Below, in pieces: positions 58,286-64,000 of a stretch of DNA of 64,000 bases (position 1 is the first letter of the stretch; every line of letters starts with the position of its first letter). The translations under genes and the position numbers were made by a program. The stretch lies in NCBI GenBank assembly GCA_009733575.1, contig ML769441.1:179352-243351 (forward strand), read 5' to 3'. Source of the DNA: Gymnopus androsaceus JB14 (taxonomy: Eukaryota > Basidiomycota > Agaricomycetes > Agaricales > Omphalotaceae). Under the pieces are notes generated by a model that saw nothing but the letters and a program-made list of their open reading frames with translations, was not told the DNA's origin and did no database searches.

Positions 58286-59428
58286 TAAAGGTGGACACGA
58301 CTCCGGGTCCTGACCCGGTACCGGCAGGTTTGCCTGTGGGAATACCGGCCGGTTTTTTAACCTGCAGGTCCCGGTACCGGTTTCCCACGGGTTATGCCCG
58401 GTTGCAGGTCGCCATTTTTGTTTTTATTGTGACCGGCCGGTACCGGTAGACCCGTGGGAACAAATGTTTGGCTTTAATATTGGTACATATTTCACTACTT
58501 AGTGCCAATATAGTATACTAATATTATTGGTTAGTACTTACAGTATGTATTAGTTCTGCTTGGGACTGATATTAGTGTCTAATACTAGTATACTTACACT
58601 AATAGTACTAATACTTTGCCAATAGTAGCTTAATTAATAGTAAGTAAGATAATAGAGGTAACATTAAGATGCATATATGCAGCTATAGTAGCAGTGATAG
58701 TGCATACAGTAGCATAGAGATCTTATTTGGATCCTCCATGTCAAAAGACATTATCAATATTTTGGTATCATTACCACTAACATTGTATTGAATACTGTAC
58801 CAATAATGGCTGGATACTTACCAGTCTTTGAATTTAGTACTAACATTGGTGCTAGAATCTAATACAAACATACTAGTACCAGTATAAGTACTAATGTTAG
58901 TACAAATATTATTACTACTAGTGAGTGCCCTAGTATGGGCAGGTTACACAGGTACCGGCCGGTTTACGTCCCGGTACCGGTTAACCGGTTTCCCACGGGT
59001 TTGGAACCAGTCGCAGGTCGCTATTTTTGCCCTCTGGTTACCGGCATCACAGGTGTTGGAATATCAGATTTTGATGTACAAGCTGGATACAGCTATGTCA
59101 TGATGATATCATGGTTTCATCATATTTACATCATATCTATGCTATATTTGCACCTTATATCACTATTGCATCATAGGTGATATCATTACTTCACATAGTA
59201 TCCACTTACTATATTTGATAGCTATGACATATGCTTTCTAGGAGTATAAATACAGGTTGTAGATAGACATGTACTTTACCTGTTTGCCTTAGGATCTTTG
59301 TCCCAAGATCCATACAAGGTCAAACATTTTATTCATTTGTCAATATCCTTGTCACCTTGCTGGTGTTATAAGGTGTATTCCTACAACAGGTCCAGGTAAA
59401 CCGGGACCCGGAGTTGTGTCCACCCTTA
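58286..59428. mobile_element. hAT-type non-autonomous element, 1143 bp
   Basis: Ends are inverted repeats: TAAAGGTGGACACGACTCCG on the left, TAAGGGTGGACACAACTCCG as the inverse of the right end. A perfect 8-bp target duplication CTTATTAC flanks it (58278-58285 and 59429-59436). Subterminal regions on both sides carry many copies of CCGG/GGTACCGG words (58310-58450, 58950-59050, 59385-59415), typical of transposase-binding repeats. The centre is AT-rich with AGTACTAATATTAG-type repeats and has no transposase. It lies inside an exon, and precise removal restores the frame. Confidence 0.93.
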
Positions 59429-61653
59429 CTTATTACTGCCTTCGAAAAGAACGAGTATTACGTTCCCAATGAGGACAACCCCATCCCAAAATACCAACTG
59501 TTTCCGTTCGCCCGAAATGATGGTCCGCCACCTACTACTTTCTATCCAGTGCTTCTATCTCGGCCGTATCCCGTTGTCACTCAGCCACCGTCTCATGCAG
59601 AGGGTCGTCAGCTCTATCTCGCCATCTCCTATGTCCAAGAGAGAATGATTCGTTATTTCTGTCCTTACACAGAGTTGCCCATCATCAAACTTGACGATGA
59701 CAAGGTGCACACCTTATTCCGTCAACGCCTCGCTCGTATCAAGTCGTCTTTGGTGAGTTTCTCTTACTATTACACCTTTACAAGGCGTTCAAGGCTTCAT
59801 AAAGTCTTTTGTATTCATTTGTTAATCATTCCCTTCTCTTATAGGTTTATTACCGAGATTGCTGGCACGGCTCTTCCAATTGTCCCGAGTTCGCCACCAT
59901 GTTCGTTGGCTCCTTCCAGAGCAAAGTATATAGGGTTGCGGACAAGGGTGGGATTCCCGGACACGTCCTTCAGATGTTGACCAAGGACTGGCTCCTGCCT
60001 TTGGATGAAATTACTGCCATTTTGGTACATGGTCAATTCTAATCTGTATATTATCCTTTTCCTGATTCCGAAGTTCCTGTTACAGAAATATGCTGGTGGT
60101 TGAAGGATTAAATGTTACAAGATGGATGTCCCAATCCCCTTCGACCCCGATACTTGTGAAGGCAAAGTACTCCTGCTTTATGCCCCTAACAAAACTCTTG
60201 ACGATTTTACACCTCCCGCGAGTGCCAAATCTTCCTCCAAAGTCAAGTCTTCCGTTAAGGGTATCTCTGCGAGGCCCAAACCTAAGGCTGGGGCTTCCTC
60301 CACTGCTAAGTCCGCTCAGACTCCTCTTTCTCCCACAAAGCCTGCCCTTCCAAAGACTAAGGAAACTTCTCCTGTGGTTCCGACTATTCCCAAAAAGCAC
60401 AAGGCCGCTCCCTCCAACAAGGACCAGATGGTCAAGCCAGATCTTCCCAAAAAGAAGGTTCGTACTCCGTTCTTGTTCTAGTTTCTTTCTTCATAACTTA
60501 CTTTTTCTCCCTTTTAGCAGACTTGAGCAGACTCGAAGGCTGCCAGAGAGGAGAAAACTTCTCAGATTCCCAAGGTAAGTTTTTCATCTCATCTGTCATT
60601 ATTAATTCTCATCATTAACTTATGTCCTTTTTTCTAACTTAGAACATTCCGGCTAAGGGCAAGGCCACGCCTAAAACAAAGGCCAAGGACAAGTCAGCGT
60701 CCATCGCTTCCTCTCAGTTGTCCGCAAGTGTTTCCGTTGCCAAATCTGTTCAGCCTGGTAAGACTCAGATGTATTCTTACTTATTTCTATCCTATCTAAT
60801 TCTCACTCAAATCCCTTTTTTAATTTAATTTTAATTTTTAGGTCACATTACTCATAGCAAGCCAGCTCCTTCTTCTGCTTCCAACGAAGTGGAAGTTACA
60901 GAGCCTCCGTCTAAAATGCTTCCTGGCGTCTTATTTTTGGTCTCATGTCTATCTTTTATTAACCGACCATTTGCAGTATACTGACAAAGTCTATGGCACT
61001 TGCCTTGCGTGCGTAGCTGTTGGCAAAGGCAACGAGTGTACCCCTTGTCTCAACGACAAAGGTCATTTTGGAGGTGAGTGGTCCTTGCCAGAATGGGGCT
61101 CGTACTTGTTCTCATAACTCCGAACTCTCTGACTATCATTGCCTGCTCAACGCAACTTACGCTGCCGCTAATCGTGGTCCCCTCGGTACGCAGATTACTC
61201 TTTTTCTTCCTTTGACTGCCTTTCTTTTCTCATTCACATTCATAATATCAGGTTGTCAAACTCTCTTGGACACTCTCGGTCGCTCTCGTGAGCATCTCAA
61301 TGCCGCCCATGACAATTTGTGCCATGCAGTCAAACTTGCCGAACAAGCCCGTCAGCGCATCGTCGATGACTTTGTTTCTTTCCGTAATGCCAACATGGAT
61401 CCCAATCTGTTCTTTCAGTATCTCATTTGTGGTCGCAGGGAGCAGGATGAGCCACTTGAGCTCGATTTCAACTCCGTCTCTTTCTACGCCACTGTCTTTG
61501 GTTGGGATTCTTCTCTGAACTTTAATTCCGTCATTGAAGATCGGTTGAAGGTCTCTGAGTGGTTGAAGAAACATTCTATCAATCTCGTATACTATGAGGG
61601 ATGTTTCCGTCTTCCTTCCACAATTCCTACTGCCGAAGTTCCCACAGGATGCA

Positions 61654-62284
61654 GTAAGGCTTTTTAAAAAGATATTGATAAGACTTTGTAGAGCTTTTGT
61701 AAAGAGCTACGATAACTATTATATGGGAATCACAATGAGTGATAAAAGATCTTTTTAAAAAGATGCCAATAAGAATAGTCTAATTAGTTAGGATTAAGCA
61801 TTGTTTTGGTCAGTACTCATTAGGGTTTGCACAAGTGCAAACCCTAACATAGAGGACTGATCAAAACAATGCCAAACATTAAGTTTGCATAGGTTAGGGG
61901 TTGGGGGTTGGGGTTAGGGGGTTAGGGGTTGAGGACGAAGTTGGGGGTGTGGGGGCTTGCCCCCACTTTTTAAAAGAATGTGGATGAAAAATTACTGGGT
62001 CAGGGTTAAGGTTAGGGGGTTAGGTTGGGTTAGGGTTAGGTAGAAGGTGGTCTGACAAATCCAAGGGGGGGTGTCAGTTTTTTCTCACAGGCCCTCGTTC
62101 TCTCTGTATGAGCATTTTAAGTTTTGGTCACATGACTAAAAATCATCTTTTAAAAAAAATCTCCTCCAAAAGATCTTTTTAAAAAGATCTTTTCACTCTT
62201 GAGTGACCCCATTATAGAAGTTATCACTGACTTTTACAAAACACCTGTGACAACTTATTGGTATCTTTTGAAAACCCTTTACAG
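61654..62284 (+). mobile_element. Introner-like TIR element acting as a 631-nt intron
   Basis: The interval starts GTAAGG and ends TTTACAG, and joining the flanking exons keeps phase and leads to a stop after 32 codons. The first and last about 115 nt are inverted copies of each other (both contain AGATCTTTTTAAAAAGAT and related blocks), so the intron is a transposon-like element with long terminal inverted repeats whose ends supply both splice sites. The flanks share GCA, a possible 3-bp target duplication. The centre contains TTAGGG-rich sequence. Other introns of this gene are 43-92 nt. Confidence 0.8.
61885..62040 (+). repeat. Degenerate telomere-like TTAGGG tract inside the intron
   Basis: Repeats such as GGTTAGGGGTTGGGG, GGTTAGGGGGTTAGGGG and GGGTTAGGGTTAGG occur at 61890-61930 and 62000-62040. 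The telomere unit of most filamentous fungi is TTAGGG. Here the repeats are irregular and lie between inverted arms, not at a chromosome end. Confidence 0.8.
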
Positions 62285-62379
62285 CATCAGCTGAAGTTCC
62301 TGAGTCCATTCTCAAGGCTTGTGGCGACAAGGACAATGCAAAATCAGCTGCCAAGGTCCAAATCACTCTTGCCACTTAG

Positions 62380-62892
62380 ATAGTTCTTCGTATCACTATT
62401 TGTCTATATCTACGAACTTTTGTTTTTACATATCTTTAGTCTCCATGTGTAATTAGTATCCAATCGTTTGTTTTATTTTGCCAAAATACATTTTGGTTTG
62501 TACATGCTTTTAACTTGTCTGGCTAAATCCATTAAGTCCCTAAGCTCTGTTTCGAATTCTTTGTAGTCAATGTCAATTTTAATCCAAAAATGACTTCAGT
62601 CGATCCTTTTATTTTATTTGAAATAATATTTTTGCCTGTATCCATGATCTCGACAATTTGCTTCCTTCTCAGAAGTGTCATGTCTAGTTTCGAATTGCGG
62701 GTATGTTCTTCTCTGGTAACCGGTCATGGATAATGGAGGTAACCCTCCCCCAAACTAAAAAAATTTCAACTCCCAGTTGAAACACTTCAGGATGGTACTT
62801 AAAGGTCCCTACTTTTGTCGTGTTCTACCTCCTCCAAACAATCACCCGAGAGCATTCTATCCACATTCAAAACACATGTTCAATAATCTACT
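62380..62892. other. AT-rich intergenic region
   Basis: No gene. CTCCCCCAAACTAAAA at 62745 repeats a word from 57738, upstream of the preceding gene. Confidence 0.45.
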
Positions 62893-64000
62893 ATGGCCTT
62901 TTATCCCATTGAGGAACAAGACAACCCGCCTGGCACAGAGGCTAGCGTTCATGCGCCTCAAGCCAGCAAGGAACCGGTCATATTTCAATCCTGGGTCACA
63001 TCTGGCCCATACCACATTCCCACTTGGCTACACTATGCCGACAGCGCAATCACCGAACTGAAGCAGGTCATCGAGACCGTTGAAGACTTTCTCAGTGTCC
63101 ATCCCGAACTTGATCTGAATGTCAAGGATCACATTTTCAAGACCGCTGCCTGGACTCACAACCTTCTCATAAGTTCCTCTTTCTATGATCCCAAAATTAA
63201 CTCTCATGAACACATCCAGGCTATTCAAGTTTCTGTTCACAAGGCGGTGGACAATCCCTTGTATATTCCCAAATATACCAAGATTGCCCAGTACCTTCAT
63301 GCACTCAAACCCTACCATCTTCAAGTTCGAGAGTTGGAATCTCTCAGGCACTTCCCTAACAGGAAGTGCGCTATCAACTGCTTCCTTGACAAGTTGCATG
63401 CCACCAAGGTGCGTAAAACTTGATTTTAATACCATTCTTGTATATACTTACTTCATCTCCTCAACAGGCTGAGCGCAGTGTTGCTGTCAACCGTGTCCCT
63501 ACTGTCTTTCCACCTCTCTCCAGTGCACCTGCTCCTCAAGTTCCCCATATGTTCCCTGAGATCAGCGACGGGCACAGAGCTCGACAAGCGTGACCACCAC
63601 TGGCGGCACACCACACAAGGTGATTATCCCCGGTTTACCCACTCTTCCTGGCTATCAACGCACCGGACCAGAAGCCGAAGTTGCTTCAGCCTCAACTGCC
63701 ACTGAATCAATGACCATTAAGGCCAACCTTCTTCAAGGTGCCTCGGGCAAGGTGAGAGTCCGTTTCCATATTTCAATTGCCTCTTATCAACTTAGGCAAA
63801 TTTTAGATGGACATTGACGACCAAGGCATGCCATCTCAAATGGGCCAGTCTTTGTCCACAATGACCAAGTCTCAGAAACGTCACCTTCGTCGTTCCAAAA
63901 CCGAATGTCCACTTTCCTTTGTATGTGTACCATATTCTCCTTTCTCATTGATTCCTCATGCTCAATTTTTGATAACAGGAGTCTGACCGTACTGACATGT
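62893..64000 (+). CDS. Unknown protein, runs off the window, probable frameshift
   Basis: Exon 1 (62893-63408) is clean and encodes 172 residues: an acidic/Pro start (MAFYPIEEQDNPPG), then helical segments (SAITELKQVIETVEDFLSVH, HEHIQAIQVSVHKAVDNP, LQVRELESLRHFPNRK). Intron 63409-63467. In the second exon (63468-63751) a Pro-rich part (RVPTVFPPLSSAPAPQVP) changes frame at about 63555-63590 into VTTTGGTPHKVIIPGLPTLPGY, so an indel or an unseen splice is present. The third exon from 63808 is also uncertain, and the gene continues beyond 64000. Style, position and upstream word are shared with the gene at 58155-62379; no family is recognised. Confidence 0.5.

Larger units (their letters stand above)
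58155..62379 (+). pseudogene. Large unknown gene split by a hAT-type element and carrying a TIR-element intron
   Basis: Exons: 58155-58285 joined to 59437-59752 (one exon once the insert is removed), 59845-60024, 60086-60457, 60518-60574, 60643-60757, 60842-60927, 60977-61185, 61252-61653 and 62285-62379; about 651 residues. Phases agree throughout except a 7-nt insertion at about 61076-61082. Visible parts: YYRDWHGSSNCPEF, a Lys/Pro/Ser-rich basic middle (KPKAGASSTAKS), a Cys cluster (TCLACVAVGKGNECTPC, then TCSHNS), and a helical C-terminus (LAEQARQRIVDDF). TGA at 60101-60103 and 60524-60526 also interrupt it. I do not recognise the family. The gene at 62893 may be a relative. Confidence 0.65.

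Noticed and set aside
34357..60526. Recoding of TGA as a sense codon, suggested by many in-frame TGAs
   Set aside because: Intact genes in the same window end with TGA (NmrA-like gene at 7332, receptor at 21528-21530, duplicated Cys/His gene at 44963-44965), and the TGAs occur only in repeated or mobile genes. Mutation decay is the simpler reading.
61885..62040. Telomere or chromosome end
   Set aside because: The repeats are irregular, short and internal, with genes on both sides and inverted arms around them.
1..64000. CRISPR array, bacterial operon, rRNA genes
   Set aside because: No regularly spaced short repeats with unique spacers, no ribosome-binding-site pattern and no rRNA-like sequence; introns show that the DNA is eukaryotic.

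Overview
The window is nuclear DNA of a filamentous fungus, almost certainly a basidiomycete of the Agaricomycetes. The evidence is dense 45-60 nt GT-AG introns in nearly every gene, two KDZ-family (Kyakuja-Dileera-Zisupton) transposase copies with CxC zinc motifs, a NACHT-WD40 NOD-like receptor gene, Copia, Gypsy and LINE relics, and several proteins of a kind commonly found with transposons in mushrooms. Only a few genes look like ordinary host genes; most of the window is accessory, duplicated or transposon-derived. All gene models here are hand-spliced from splice-site and reading-phase logic, without transcript data.

Left part (1-16.8 kb). A tandem pair of divergent kinase-like genes (1550-3144, frameshifted; 3730-5260, open) is followed by a large, strongly diverged segmental duplication: about 5800-10900 against about 11105-15300. 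Both halves hold a small secreted cysteine protein with a GPI-type tail (a relic in the first half, a clean four-exon gene at 12028-12855 in the second) and a decayed AA9-like lytic polysaccharide monooxygenase. An intact NmrA-like NAD(P)-binding gene (7332-8476) sits only in the first half.

Middle part (16.8-38.4 kb). A NACHT-WD40 receptor gene (16822-21530) carries 14 almost identical 43-residue WD repeats that differ mainly at a few codons, plus several frameshifts. Directly after it lies a truncated Copia element whose body is broken by two non-autonomous DNA transposons with clear target-site duplications (a CACTA-type and a hAT-type element). Then come a degraded protein with about 60-residue repeats, a 5'-truncated LINE next to a Gypsy fragment that is itself split by a TIR element, an uncharacterised broken gene, and KDZ copy 1.

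Right part (38.4-64 kb). A five-exon nuclear-type gene (38781-41278), a small gene with an RNase H1 N-terminal/viroplasmin-like domain (41703-42453), two small novel genes (one internally duplicated), an intron-bearing tRNA-like gene, the single clear housekeeping gene (RPA14/Rfa3, 48753-49398, with a GC-AG intron), KDZ copy 2, a decayed coiled-coil gene, a partial SPT5-like NGN-KOW gene, and a nine-exon gene (58155-62379). The last is interrupted by a hAT-type element whose removal restores the reading frame exactly, and contains a 631-nt TIR element that behaves as an intron (introner-like).

One theme runs through the window: repeated or mobile genes are broken mostly by TGA codons, several at positions where the paralogue has Arg, as expected from C-to-T decay of CGA codons, while the host genes use TGA as a normal stop.
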